Origin: Volvariella volvacea V23
Lineage: Eukaryota; Basidiomycota; Agaricomycetes; Agaricales; Pluteaceae
Assembly: GCA_000349905.1 (NCBI GenBank)
Contig: KB722749.1
Coordinates: 485,741-549,740, forward strand
Direction: 5' to 3'
DNA length: 64,000 bases
Within the stretch, counting starts at the first letter, position 1. Each line of letters begins with the position of its first letter. Below, one piece after another: positions 12,690 through 23,185 of the stretch. The notes beneath the pieces are model-generated. The model searched no databases. It was given only the letters and a program-made list of their open reading frames with translations, and was not told the origin of the DNA. A program made the position numbers and the translations under genes.

Positions 12690-14068
12690 TCATGATGAAA
12701 CTCTTCCACCGGTCAGCACGATGATCTTTTCATAAATCGTGAAAACGATGCCACCACTCAACTGCAACAAAGGTCAAAATGCCGAAAAAGCTCTTCATGA
12801 TGAACGATAACTTACCACGAGCCTTGCGAGGCGAGGGGTTGTTCCGGTCCAGAACCTCAGAATTCCTTCCTCGGTGAATATACGATAGGCACAATGGAAT
12901 GAGTTTCTGTACTGCGATCGAGCCTCTAGGGTTTGCATTCGCGTTTTAATTACGCTGAGAGGCAAGATCAGCCGACTAATTGCGCTCTGTGGCACCTGTG
13001 GCACTTACTCCAGCGGCATGGTTGTATAGACAGTCACAAGACCTGCTATGGCACCAATCCCAAAAGTGATTGCGCTAGGGAGCGGCTGCCCGGGTCTGCT
13101 GGTGCCCTGCACGAGCTGCTTTAACGTGGTGTATGTCGTAAATCTAACGGCTGAGTTTGCGCCCTGACGCATCATCTGTCACCGAGCTGCCCGTCAATCA
13201 AAAGATCCCATGAACGAAGCATGGAATGTATACTAACAACAGGGAAGAGGCCACGGTAAATCCCAAACAAGCCCTCTGCTTTCACGATCTGAACGGTTCC
13301 ATGAATAAGTCCTCGATACTGTGGGTTCGGCCGCTTGGCATCATCGATGAGCTTGGTCCTAGTGTCCGCTGTTCAACGAAGATGGAAATGTGGGCTTCTG
13401 GAAGAACTGCATACTTGATAGTCTCTGAGGGGGTGACAGCGAATATTGCCTCCATCATTCCAGCACCCAATCCAGCTGCTCCATATCGTTAGCTTCGAAA
13501 CGACCCGGACGACATGCGACGAACCCAAAAGACTTCTTGGCGCACTAACTTTTCCCTACCGACATCCACAGTTACGATGACTATCAGTGGGTAGGTGAAT
13601 GGATGACTCACTTGAGGGTCTGCCAACAGCTGCTTGAAGTGGTCATAGCTCACAAACCGTACACCGGCCTTGATGGCATTTCCGATAACCAGTGCTGTAC
13701 ATCCCGAGTACAGACCAGTAATCCCCTTCGTTTTCAATGTTTCACGGATGATTGTTAAAGGCGCCTCTTTCTGTCCAGGTTTAGGTAAATATATGCGCGT
13801 TATATTGGCGTTAAAAGTCGATCGAACCTTTCCGCCAAACTGGGATCGGGTCTTCACGAACTCCGTAGGGTATGTGACGAATCTGGTGTTCTTATGCGCA
13901 CTTTAGCCAGAGGATATCACGAAAAAAATATTGAGATACGCACGCTTCAATTGCACCCGCTGTTGCCCCAGCAAATCTAGTGCGAGCGTGAGCCCCAATA
14001 TGCAGCACTTTGTGAGTTGAACCAACGTACAATGAATGCAGAGGCTTTTCTTTCTGTACCGGGGCCAT
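12690..14068 (-). CDS. CTP1: Mitochondrial citrate/tricarboxylate carrier
   Basis: Mitochondrial carrier family (SLC25), inner-membrane exchange of citrate for dicarboxylates. ATG at 14068 gives MAPVQKEKPLHSL. Two short introns then join to FAGATAGAIEAFVTYPTEFVKTR, the first PxE/D carrier signature. The second repeat contains TPSETIKTKLIDDAKRPNPQ, the third TTMPL(E/D)VIKTRMQTLEA. Exon ends also give GLYSGCTALVIGNAIKAGVRF, GIYRGLFPV and FWTGTTPRLARLVLSGGIVF, all typical of the Ctp1 branch. About eight exons, roughly 290-300 residues, the normal size. Its start lies 150 bp from the divergent HEM4 start, so the two probably share a promoter. Confidence 0.88.
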
Positions 14069-14217
14069 AGTCGACGAGGTTCGAGGAAACGAGAGGCAGA
14101 GGGCGATTGAGCAAAATGCAAAAATCAGACGCTTGTCGGCTCCCCGACCGAAACTGAATCCCGTTACGCTATCGGAAATTCCCGATTGTTGACCTCACCG
14201 TCCCTTGACCCCGCAAG
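14069..14217. promoter_or_regulatory. Bidirectional promoter, citrate carrier / HEM4
   Basis: Only 149 bp separate the ATG of the minus-strand carrier (14068) and the ATG of the plus-strand HEM4 (14218). All upstream control for both must lie here or inside neighbouring 5' regions. No TATA box or known factor site was identified with confidence. Confidence 0.6.
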
Positions 14218-15213
14218 ATGCTCAATGTGCTCCTCCTCCGTGCCTCTTCTTCACAAGATTCTCCCACTAATCCCGACCGTTACGAATCTGTGTTTGATGG
14301 CGCGGGATACCATCCAATCTCAATCAACCCTCTTGAAACTGTCCTCACTAACTTGGATGACCTTGCCACCGTTGTTGTTTCTGGTCCTGGCGGTGAATTG
14401 GGATATCAAGGCGTCGTAATCACCAGTTCTAGAGCTTGTGAGGCATGGGACAGTGCCATTAGGCGGATACTGGAGAAGTCCCAGTCCCAGGTGTCAGGTT
14501 CTTGCATTCAAGTCACACGATAGCTGGAGGTTGTGCTCAACGTCTTTCATCTACCAACAGGAGGCGGCTGGCATGAAACACCATTTTATGTTGTAGGAGA
14601 AGCCACTGCTTCACAGCTTTCTGCTATACAGAAGGTTCACGGCCCCTCTTCACCGTACGTACCCAAAGACATCCGCGGTGCGGGTTCCGGGACTGGAGAA
14701 CAACTGGCCCATTTCATTCTTGAGGACCTCGGTGACAACAGGCCTGCAAGGCTTTTATATCTCACTGGAGATAAGAATAGGGATACGATCCCCACGATAC
14801 TGAGTGGTGGCGGGGTGGAATTACGACCATTGCAAGTGTACGCCACTCAGGGCTCATCGTCATTTGGGCATGATCTAGAAGTCGCCTTATCGAAAGCATC
14901 ACGTACGTAGCTCCTTTCTGGTTCTCTGCTCCTGTACTTAGAAATGTTACCCACAGATAAGGAATGGTGGATAGTTTACTTTGCGCCATCGTCGTCGCAA
15001 TTTGTCATGCCTATTCTTGAGAAGCACTTCACGTTTGCTCACCACGACCAACTCACTTCACTCCCACAGCCCAGAATAGCTTCCATTGGGCCAACAACAT
15101 CCTCCTTTTTGCGCGACGCGCTGAAATTGCATGTGGAGGTTACAGCCAGGAAGCCAAGTCCAGATGACTTACTTGCGGCAATCGCTGAGAGAGACCGTGC
15201 CCATACCAGTTGA
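14218..15213 (+). CDS. HEM4: Uroporphyrinogen-III synthase
   Basis: Cyclises hydroxymethylbilane to uroporphyrinogen III in cytosolic haem synthesis. ATG at 14218 gives MLNVLLLRASSSQDSPTNPD. The N-terminal half contains YQGVVITSSRACEAW, the first domain's substrate-cleft strand. Exon 2 gives GGWHETPFYVVGEATAS, RLLYLTGDKNRDTIPTIL and ELRPLQVYATQ. Exon 3 gives EWWIVYFAPSSSQFV, RIASIGPTTSSFLRD and VTARKPSPDDLLAAI, all characteristic of the poorly conserved HemD/Hem4 fold. Two introns (about 14498-14561 and 14905-14956). Roughly 290 residues, normal for the fungal enzyme. The first donor is best read as G|GTTCTT because the nearer GTGTCAG donor breaks the frame. Confidence 0.88.
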
Positions 15214-15362
15214 TTCAACACCAGCAGGTGTTGCAGTTCCATAAAATGACATCTAGTGCTGTAATGCTCTGTCTTTGGTATTACTTCATGCTATCCAACG
15301 CATCATGATCTTAGAACGCCCTCGGTTGCGCTGAGAACCTTCTAAGATGATCTTTAATTGTT

Positions 15363-15569
15363 TATGTCGGAAATTTCTTACACTGCTTATAACCGGTTAT
15401 AAGGGGGGACCCCCCGCTTATAATCGGTTACAAGGGATTTTTCGGCTAAAAAGCGAATTATAAGGAGCCTTATAATGGCTTGTAAGGGGCCTTATGATTC
15501 AAAATTAGGGTTGTAAGGGCCCTTATAAGGAGACCTTCGTTATAAGCGAGGACAGAAATTTCCGACATA
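15363..15569. mobile_element. MITE-like foldback element with 16-bp perfect terminal inverted repeats
   Basis: Position 15363 begins tatgtcggaaatttct and 15569 ends with its exact reverse complement, agaaatttccgacata. Beyond 16 bp the arms continue imperfectly (gcttataac on both sides). Flanking TA at both ends fits a TA target duplication (Tc1/mariner or Stowaway-like), with the element proper 15365-15567, 203 bp. The interior is packed with ttataagg motifs and local palindromes (cttataaccggttataag, ggggggacccccc). No coding capacity. It lies 10 bp upstream of a tRNA-like element. The superfamily is inferred from the TA flank only. Confidence 0.75.
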
Positions 15570-15578
15570 GCACAATTA

Positions 15579-15671
15579 ACGCAGGTGGTGAAGTGGATAT
15601 CATACTGAGTCAATCCAGCCTTCGGGCAGTGATTGAACTAAGTGTCGAAGGTTCGACTCCTTCCCTGTGTA
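15579..15671 (+). repeat. tRNA-like element, copy 1
   Basis: The 5' ACGCAGG pairs with the 3' CCTGTGT to make a seven-pair acceptor-like stem. TGGTGAAGTGG fits a pol III A box and GGTTCGACTCC a B box inside a GAAGG/CTTCC T-arm. The middle arm is a long hairpin, CTGAGTCAATC...GATTGAACTAAG. The triplet in the anticodon position would be AAT, but it is preceded by C rather than the near-universal T33, and the stem has a mismatch. It could be an intron-containing tRNA, a tRNA pseudogene or a SINE head. Confidence 0.5.
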
Positions 15672-16734
15672 CCAATAGTATCCCTTTTTTGCATTCACCG
15701 GCCGCTAGGAGATGGAGGAGCGTCCATGAGGTAACCAGCGGCCACCAGTTAACCCCTGACCCATATTCCCGTAACAAGCGCTGCTCCACAGGCATGGATT
15801 GGGTTCGGACTGTTCAAAGTAGAAAGCAGATGAACATAAGTATTTCATTGACACTTAATCGGTGCACAGTCGACGACGAGAAGCTACAACGAGGCCTGGC
15901 CGAACAACTCGGAAGTACTGTTGTGCGTTCCATGAGGCAAGGGATCGGAAGCATTGGCTTGCGGTGCAGCACTCAGAAATGGCTCGCACAAAGTGCCATC
16001 ATAGCCCAAGTCCTTTGATCCACCCGTGCTGGGTTTGGTAATTGTTACAGCTTGAACATGGCATATTTCATGTTCCAGCTCCTGAGTCCTATGGCGCATA
16101 AAGGTGAATGCTCCCATGTTAAATGTCGTCGTGGGACTTATCGCAATGTCAGCATGGAGGATCCAACGTTACATCGACCCGTGAACATCGCATTGATTGC
16201 AATGCATCTAGTGTAGGATACACGCAGCTATTTGACGACTGAAGAAGACAACAAGTTGGGCTGCTCCAGCATCGCTCGGTGACCGTTTGGTGCCGGTGAT
16301 CATGTGACGCCCATCACAACCAGCGCTTCCGAGCGCGTCCCTCGTCATTCTCCGTCACATACGCGCTCTTCATCCTTGAGTACAGGTACAAACCAAGGGC
16401 ACCGAGTCACTGTGAGTCAGACACTAACGGTACGCCAAACGCGTAGAAGATCTGCTTCTCGACACGGTGAAGAATCCGATACCTCGAGTAGATTCGCTAT
16501 GATCTTGAAGAATTCGGACTAAAGAGTTGGGCGTGGCCGTACCATGATACCCGTAACGTTCCACGCGAGTGGCTGGGCTGAGTGCGTGCGTTTGAAGAGC
16601 CGGAGCCAGGCACGGCTGTGATGGTGGCGGTGACGACCCCCGGCTTGACTCACGCTCTGAATCCGAACATAAAATTCGATTGTTCCAAGGGGGTTCTCCA
16701 TCAAACTCTCCTACCCCAACGCCTTATCCACGCT
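15672..16734. other. Intergenic, about 1.06 kb
   Basis: Upstream of the F-box gene at 16735. A 72-codon Ser/Arg/Thr-rich frame (16304-16522, plus) begins MTPITTSASERVPRH but has no neighbours or domains to support it. The F-box frame itself continues 51 codons upstream, to a GTG at 16582. Nothing else recognised. Confidence 0.5.
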
Positions 16735-18315
16735 ATGTTGCACATCAACGAGCTCCCACCTGAAGTCCTGGCGAGAGTATTCGAGGTCGGGGTTCTCACC
16801 AGTGGCGTTACCTACATCCCTCCACTCTGTCTCGTGTGCAGAACCTGGTACGGAATCGTCGATTCTACACCACGTCTCTGGGGAATTATTTCTATCGATA
16901 AGCTCACCAACCTCTCACTCCTCAACCGACAAATCACCCAAGCCAAATCCTCCCCTATCTCGCTATACATCAGCTCCAACCCTACTGTCTATCCAACCAG
17001 ACGTCTTGCCAGTCTAGCCCAGAACTGGATATACGCAGACATTCCCTCCAAGATTTTCGTTGCGTGCTCGTGGAACGACCTCAGAACCAATCTACAGGAG
17101 TTACGACTCACTGGCTCAACAGATGCAGCTGATTATGGCGAGGACTTCATATCACAATTCTTCGCTCAGGATGAAACTCCCACAAAAACTCCTCCGAAAC
17201 TTAGAACATTCGCTGGTATAAACTTACCCAAGCATTGGATAACTCCGCTTATTGGGGCACATACTACGTCCTTGGAACTACAACATCGGCTTGCAGTTCC
17301 TTCGCTCAAGGAAATCACCGAGCATCTTTCCCGGGCTTCCAATATCTACAATCTCAAACTGAGTGGTTTGAGAGCGGAATCGTATGCTGAAGATCTCCCA
17401 ACTGTGCACCTTCCCAACCTTCGAATGCTTCACGTGAACTCCGTTGAATACCCAGGGCACATTGTATCCCACATTCAGGCCCCCAATCTCCAGACTCTGA
17501 TCATCGACTCAGTACCCCACATGATTATGGCAGAGGATCACCCACTATTCAGACAAACCCAAGACCCCACCCTGGCCTCTCTAAGCTCACTCTTCTCCCA
17601 ATGGAGTCAGCCCGGATTTTTACCAACCAACCTTCGAAACTTGGAACTCACTGGAGCTCTTCAAGTCGACGACGTTCCCTACTTGATCCGCTGGCTTTCG
17701 CGGTTACCCAACCTCCTCCGCCTCACACTCCGCGATGACGCGCTTGGCAATGCGGCTGCCGCACCAGCACCTACAGCGGAAGAACGTGATGTGCTCAAAG
17801 CCCTTGCTTCATCGTCACCCTTACTTTGTCCCGAGCTTTTGGAATTGAGAATCGAGACTGAGCTTGTTATTGCGGATTTGGTATCGATAGCACAGGCAAG
17901 GGGGACCAATGCAAATGTGGAGGGTTCACTAAATGCACGGGGGGCGTTGCGGTATGTTGAAGCGCCGATATGCCCAAGCGAGGGTAGTGCTGAGGTGGTG
18001 GACGGCTTGCGAAGTCTGGTGGACGAGGTCGTGTGTGGGTGCTTGGGTTGTTCGTTTGCCTTGGTTGTAAGTCGATTTTATTTTTTGGGCGAGTTGCAGA
18101 GACTTATGATCACTTTAGACTCTGATATAAATGCTATGTGGGGATTGTTGTCAAAGCTAGTTATTGCCGTCATAGCTCAATCATCAGGTTTACATAGAAT
18201 GATACCCATAATATACACAACTATGGGTAACTGTCCTTCATCTAAGTTAATATACTATCCTACCCTGGGACGTGCTCGTCTTCGTGATTGGAACGTTCAC
18301 GTATGCAACAGTTAA
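16735..18315 (+). CDS. F-box-like domain protein with LRR-like body
   Basis: Essentially one long exon. I start at ATG 16735 (MLHINELPPEVLARVFEVG) because the F-box begins at once, as in related Agaricomycete proteins; an in-frame ATG at 16621 is an alternative. The F-box is INELPPEVLARVFEVGVL...YIPPLCLVCRTWYGIVDSTPRLWG. Hydrophobic repeat strands follow (NLQELRLTGS, NLRMLHVNSVE, NLRNLELTGAL, NLLRLTLRDDA), an LRR-like recognition body of about 350 residues. The extreme C-terminus after about 18066 looks unlike the rest. A gtaagt at 18066 may be the donor of a terminal intron, so the true stop is uncertain. Probable SCF adaptor; the target is unknown. Confidence 0.75.
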   Translation: MLHINELPPEVLARVFEVGVLTSGVTYIPPLCLVCRTWYGIVDSTPRLWGIISIDKLTNLSLLNRQITQAKSSPISLYISSNPTVYPTRRLASLAQNWIYADIPSKIFVACSWNDLRTNLQELRLTGSTDAADYGEDFISQFFAQDETPTKTPPKLRTFAGINLPKHWITPLIGAHTTSLELQHRLAVPSLKEITEHLSRASNIYNLKLSGLRAESYAEDLPTVHLPNLRMLHVNSVEYPGHIVSHIQAPNLQTLIIDSVPHMIMAEDHPLFRQTQDPTLASLSSLFSQWSQPGFLPTNLRNLELTGALQVDDVPYLIRWLSRLPNLLRLTLRDDALGNAAAAPAPTAEERDVLKALASSSPLLCPELLELRIETELVIADLVSIAQARGTNANVEGSLNARGALRYVEAPICPSEGSAEVVDGLRSLVDEVVCGCLGCSFALVVSRFYFLGELQRLMITLDSDINAMWGLLSKLVIAVIAQSSGLHRMIPIIYTTMGNCPSSKLIYYPTLGRARLRDWNVHVCNS

Positions 18316-18673
18316 CGAAGCGTTCTCCACACAAGCAACACCGAACAGGGAGCAGAACGCCCCAAGAGTAAGTACCCCCGTTATACAGCATGAGATTGAA
18401 CGGGATAATCACTGCCTCGATATTCATGAAATGTAAGAGGTTGCACCATTCATTTGTACGGAGGCCCGTCATAGTGGCATCATGCAGGTGTGAAGTGGGA
18501 TCGTCCCACTCATACCCGCATGCCAGATTAGAGTCGGAGGTCCGAAGCCTTCCCTACGTACATTTGCCTTCTCAATGCAGTAGTCCATGCACGGTTCCTG
18601 ATAAGCTAGTAGGGAAGAAGGAAATCTAATTTATAATGTTGTGCTGATCTACCGAATTGCCCTAACTTGGGTT
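18316..18673. other. Intergenic; holds a degenerate tRNA-like copy
   Basis: Between the F-box gene and tRNA-like copy 2. The only recognisable content is the degenerate copy at 18482-18560. Confidence 0.5.
18482..18560 (+). repeat. tRNA-like element, degenerate copy 4
   Basis: ATGCAGGTGTGAAGTGGG resembles the 5' part of the other copies with one base missing from the A box. GGTCCGAAGCC resembles their B box with changes, and the 3' CCTACGT can still pair with ATGCAGG. Probably a decayed member. Confidence 0.4.
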
Positions 18674-18766
18674 ATGCAGGTGGTGAAGTGGGTATCAATC
18701 CGAGCCAATCCTTACCTCTGGTAGCCATTGGTCGAGGCGTCGAAGGTTCGAACCCTTCCCTGTGTA
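18674..18766 (+). repeat. tRNA-like element, copy 2
   Basis: Same layout as copy 1: ATGCAGG/CCTGTGT ends, A box TGGTGAAGTGG, B box GGTTCGAACCC within the T-arm. The middle hairpin GAGCCAAT...ATTGGTC is capped by TACC-TCT-GGTA. The arm sequence is compensated relative to copy 1 (CCAAT/ATTGG against TCAAT/ATTGA), which suggests selection on structure or recent spread from a structured source. Confidence 0.5.
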
Positions 18767-18843
18767 TAAGGACTGCTCCTTTTTATCCAAACCAATGCAA
18801 GACGAGCTAAATGCATACACAATCTATAGATTTTGATTAGGCT

Positions 18844-18927
18844 ACGCAGGTGGTGAAGTGGATATCATGCAGCACCAATCCCTTTTGATTGCATGCCGAG
18901 TCGAAGGTTCGAATCCTTCCCTGTGTC
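18844..18927 (+). repeat. tRNA-like element, copy 3
   Basis: ACGCAGG/CCTGTGT ends, A box TGGTGAAGTGG and a perfect B box GGTTCGAATCC. The middle arm is shorter than in copies 1 and 2: CCAATC-CCTTTT-GATTGC, with an overlapping CATGCA/TGCATG pairing. It is 84 nt against 93, the difference lying in the hairpin tip where a tRNA intron would sit. Confidence 0.5.
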
Positions 18928-20042
18928 GGTATCCTTTTCCACCGTCAAGTCAGTTTCTTCTTAGAACCGGGGAAGATGGGTACAGTGTCTGCGGATCAGA
19001 GTATGAGTCAATTCTAAGAACAATAAGTGTGCTACTTAGGAGCCTGTTAGTGCAAAGAACTTTCTTTTGGTACTCTTTAGCTCCCTCGTCACATCTGTGC
19101 TCAGGCCATTATCGCCTAGGCCAACGCCACCTACAGAGTTAAGTTTGGCATGGAGGCGCATGTTCCCCACTATCAAGCCAAGAAACATGCCGCCGGCACT
19201 GGACTGCCAAGTTTGCCAGTTCTGGGGTCCCAAGCGCGAGCTGACGAGGTACGTATCCGTCATCCGCCGTGTGATAAGCCCTTTGTAGCGCCTAGAGCAA
19301 TGCCAGTGCAGATAGGGGGTTTTAACTGGGCTAGAATGAAGCCATTCTGTTCATAGCAACAGAGAAACTGCAGCTATCAGTCAAGATGGGAAGTTGCGAA
19401 AGAAAGCGCACGAAGTGCGCAGACGGGGAAATCTGCGCGAGGGGCGAGGGATCTAATCTTATCTTGGCAGTGTGGGGAAAATGCGGGGAATTTGTCAGCG
19501 TGGTGAAGGTGCAAACTCTGGGCGACTTGCCAGAGAAGGTGCATGTCCTCGTGTGTACAGCGGCACAGTCATCCCAAAAAATCACCAAACTCGCCCCCAG
19601 TTCATCAATAAGGGCATTCGCTGCCTTTTCGTATCTTTATCGTCATCCCCGTGCCAGCCACGTCGACAGCTTGCTGCTAGCCCTCAAGCATACAAGAGCG
19701 CACTAGATCTTGACTCGTTCCTCGACATTGTACTACTTTACGATGGTGGGTGCTCATCTAGTTGTGGTTCTCTCGGAATCATTTTGATATCCTTATTTTC
19801 TCTCGCTCGACATGCCTTAAACATTCATGATGCTGACAGGTGATCTCTTTTAGCCTGCGCAGGTTCAACACAGGCCTTCTGAACACATGACACGCTCAGT
19901 GTCTGAAAAATTCCACGACCATGAACATGTTCCCATTAATAGGAATGCACAACATAAGGAAGCGTTAAGGTTGGCACTGGGCAGTATTTTGGCACCAGTG
20001 AGTTATCAATGGACTTTACCCAGATTGGCTGTCTTACACCAG
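18928..20042. other. Intergenic or unresolved 5' exons, about 1.1 kb
   Basis: Several frames of 70-120 codons overlap here without a clear winner. A stretch around 19665-19745 (plus) reads QPRRQLAASPQAYKSALDLD and ends at a possible GTGGGT donor. It may be an exon of the His/Pro-rich gene downstream, but I could not join it convincingly. Confidence 0.4.
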
Positions 20043-20778
20043 TGGCGCACAGAAAAGGCCGTTTACGCCCTCGAGATCGTCATCTGGGACTGCTAGTCCG
20101 GCCTATCCTCACTCTTATCAGCACTCGGGGCCACATTCTGCCCCTGTCCCATCTCATACGTGCCACTCTGACGGGCAACAGACGCCGGATTATCTCCTTC
20201 ATCCTTACAGCCACCACCGCCCAGCGCCGCATCACCATGGTCATTCTCACCCTCACCCCCACGCCCACACACCATCAAGACTCGGGCTAACAGTAAGTTT
20301 GAACCACTTTCCTCCTTTCTCCTACCCCATTTTGTATCATCTACCCCTGCTGAAGGAGGGAGCGGTGAATAACAAGAGAATTTAGGATTCCGTCCACCCT
20401 AGTGGGGAGCAAACGCCAGCATCGAGACTGGCTTCCGTCCCTGGAACACCTCACTCGGGATCACATCCGTCATCGCCACACCAACGACCATCATCCGCAG
20501 GCCAGGACCTCTCACCCCCTCCGTTGCACTTGTCTCCACCGTCTGCGCCCGCATCTGAGCCGCCATCTCCGAGACCAGTTGTAGACGCTCCAGTTCCAAT
20601 TGTATTGCAAGCACCTGCACAAGCACCAGCAGTCGCTTCGCCGCCGCAAGTACATGTGCATCCACCCTTTGATGGCGATCCAATGCCATCTGGAGCCGCA
20701 ACTCCGAGGGCGAAGTTCTTGGAAACGTTACAGTCGAATCGAGCATGGGAAGCTTTGATACACGGGTCTTTCTCATGA
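20043..20778 (+). CDS. C-terminal part of a His/Pro/Ser-rich protein, 5' end not found
   Basis: After an acceptor at 20042 the frame reads GAQKRPFTPSRSSSGTASPA, then a His/Pro/Ser run (HHRPAPHHHGHSHPHPHAHT). One intron follows (gtaagt near 20293 to ag near 20386). It resumes DSVHPSGEQTPASRLASVPG, followed by a proline-rich region, and ends FLETLQSNRAWEALIHGSFS with stop TGA at 20776-20778. The low-complexity body and compact conserved-looking C-terminus are typical of fungal transcription regulators, but no DNA-binding domain is visible upstream, so function is not assigned. Start and upstream exons are unknown. Confidence 0.45.
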
Positions 20779-21186
20779 AGCAGTGAAGAATTGTGAGATG
20801 CATTTACGGGTTTACTTTACTGTACTACAATCTGTCTGCGTTGCGATGAACGGTTGGTCATGCCTACGGGCTCTAGTTCATAAGGTAGGAATTTATTACA
20901 TTTCTCGTGCTTTTGTTGTTGTTGTATACGCTTTGTTTTTATTACGGACTGCCTTTGTACCTTGGATGACACTCGAGATTGTTGTTGTACTGATAGCACA
21001 TTGAGGTGTTCCTAAATGAGGTCCACGAACGAGGTCCACGAGACCAAACCTCGGAGTCCCGACAAGTCTCCGGGCGCTCATCCGATTTCCCGATCGGCGA
21101 ATCACCCATAATTTTGGTGCCATCGAGCCAACTGCACTCTCATCTTGCCATAGAGCCTTTTAGACGAAAGGGGCGGTGTGTACGAT
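20779..21186. other. Intergenic, 408 bp, upstream of adenylosuccinate lyase
   Basis: T-rich 3' flank of the preceding gene, then the ADE13 5' region. It contains a short tandem repeat, gaggtccacga acgaggtccacga, at about 21019-21041. No identified factor site. Confidence 0.5.
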
Positions 21187-23185
21187 ATGGAAGCTTTCGA
21201 AACCTACCAAACGCCATTATCAAGGTGAATACTCGGGTTGGTCAGGGTTTTCGGGTTGACTCTCGCTCACAATCACAATCTTGGTCTCTCGACTAGTCGA
21301 TATGCGAGCAAGGAGATGGCACATCTCTTTTCGCCTGCTGTAGGTCGCTTTCTATATCAGTGGACATCGTGCCGACGATTTGGTTCCTTTGCCTCGACGA
21401 TGCGCACTTTTACGCCGTTTGACTGGATATAACAGAATCGGTTCTATACATGGAGGAAACTGTGGTTAAACTTGGCGATCGCAGAAAAAGAATTGGGGCT
21501 CCCTATCTCGGATGAGGCTATTGAACAGATGAAAAACAACCTCGTGAGTTTTTCCGTTATATTTATCTGCACCCTCGGTCTGGGGATCTTGCTCTCAACC
21601 TTATCTTATCTCGACTCTGTCGGTTATGATCGCTTGATGGCGATAGAATTTGACTCCTCAGCAATTCGAGATCGCCGCTCAGGAGGAGAAGAAGAGGCGC
21701 CATGATGTAATGGCGCATGTTCATACGTTTGGCCAGGTTGCTCCTGCTGCTGCTGGTATCATTCAGTGAGTTGTGCTCTATTGCTACCACATCGGTTGAC
21801 TGATGAAGACAAAAGCCTTGGTGCCACTTCATGCTATGTTACCGAGTACGTACCCACTTCCTAATATTAAATACCACAAGAAAGCCTGAAACCCTGTTCC
21901 AGCAACGCAGACCTGATCTTCCTTCGAACGGGATTAACTTACCTCATCCGTTCCATCTCCATTCTAATCTCCCGTCTCTCCACATTTGCTTCTCAATACC
22001 GCGACCTTCCCACTTTGGGATTTACCCACTTTCAACCGGCGCAATTGACGACCGTTGGGAAGCGTGCTACACTCTGGATTCAAGAACTTTTATGGGACCT
22101 TCGCAACTTGAAAAGGGCGCGAGACGATATTGGGTTCAGGGGTGTAAAAGGAACGACTGGAACACAGGCTAGTTTCCTTGCTCTGTTTGATGGCGATCAC
22201 GATAAGGTAACTTGTCCACAATGTCGCAGTGTGTTGCAACTAATCCGTGATTCAGGTTGTGGCTCTCGACAAGCTGGTATCTAAATTATCTGGATTCGAC
22301 TATACTTATCCCGTCACATCTCAAACCTACTCTCGCAAAATTGACATTGATGTCCTTGCTCCTCTCGCTTCTTTTGGTGCTACGGCACACAAAATCGCAA
22401 CTGACATCAGGTTGCTTGCCAACTTGAAGGTACGTACCCAACTTTTGCGTACTCCATCACCCTATGCCAGTCTGAACAATACGCGAAACAGGAAATCGAA
22501 GAGCCCTTCGAGTCAACCCAAATCGGCTCCTCCGCCATGGCCTACAAGCGCAACCCGATGCGCTCCGAACGCGTCTGCAGTCTCTCCCGCCACCTCATGG
22601 TTCTCCACCAAAACGCCCTCGGCACCGCCAGCGTCCAATGGTTCGAGCGCACCCTCGACGACAGCGCCAACCGCCGGATCACGCTCCCCGAAGCCTTCTT
22701 GACAGCTGATATCATCTTGTCGACTCTGCAGAATATTTCAGAGGGGTTGGTGGTTTATCCGCAGGTTATCGCGAGGAGGATATCGCAGGAGTTGCCGTTT
22801 ATGGCGACTGAGAATATTATTATGGCGATTGTTAAAGCTGGTGGTGATAGACAGGAGGCGCATGAGAAGATTCGGGTGGGTGTAGTGGTCGATTTCGCGC
22901 TTCAGCCTTGATTCACTTGGCATAAACTAGGTTTTATCTCATGAAGCGGCCTATCAAGTTAAACAACTCGGCCTCGAAAACGACTTGATTGAGAGGGTTC
23001 GTAAGGACCCTTACTTCGATCCTATTAAAGCACAGTTGGACGGATTGTTGGACCCGAAGACGTTCATTGGGCGTGCACCTGAACAAGTTGATGCGTTTTT
23101 GAGAGAGTGGGTTGGGCCTGCTTTGGAGGATGGGGAGTGCAGGGAGGCTATTGGGAAAAGTCAAAAGGTCGAGCTGTCTGTTTAA
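21187..23185 (+). CDS. ADE13: Adenylosuccinate lyase
   Basis: Cleaves adenylosuccinate (and SAICAR) to release fumarate in de novo purine synthesis; a cytosolic homotetramer in the fumarase/aspartase superfamily. ATG at 21187 gives [20 protein letters not shown] after one intron. Later exons give [35 protein letters not shown], the superfamily signature loop [36 protein letters not shown] and [20 protein letters not shown]. The C-terminus ends KSQKVELSV at 23185. About ten exons, near 480 residues, the normal eukaryotic length. No lesion seen. Confidence 0.93.

Noticed and set aside
15593..16018. 141-codon frame across the first tRNA-like element
   Set aside because: It starts within the tRNA-like sequence and reads as random residues; no homolog or domain recognised.
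19386..19706. Possible Zn2Cys6 DNA-binding domain (CERKRTKC...C)
   Set aside because: Cysteine spacing does not fit the six-cysteine cluster and no linker follows, so I did not call a zinc-cluster factor.
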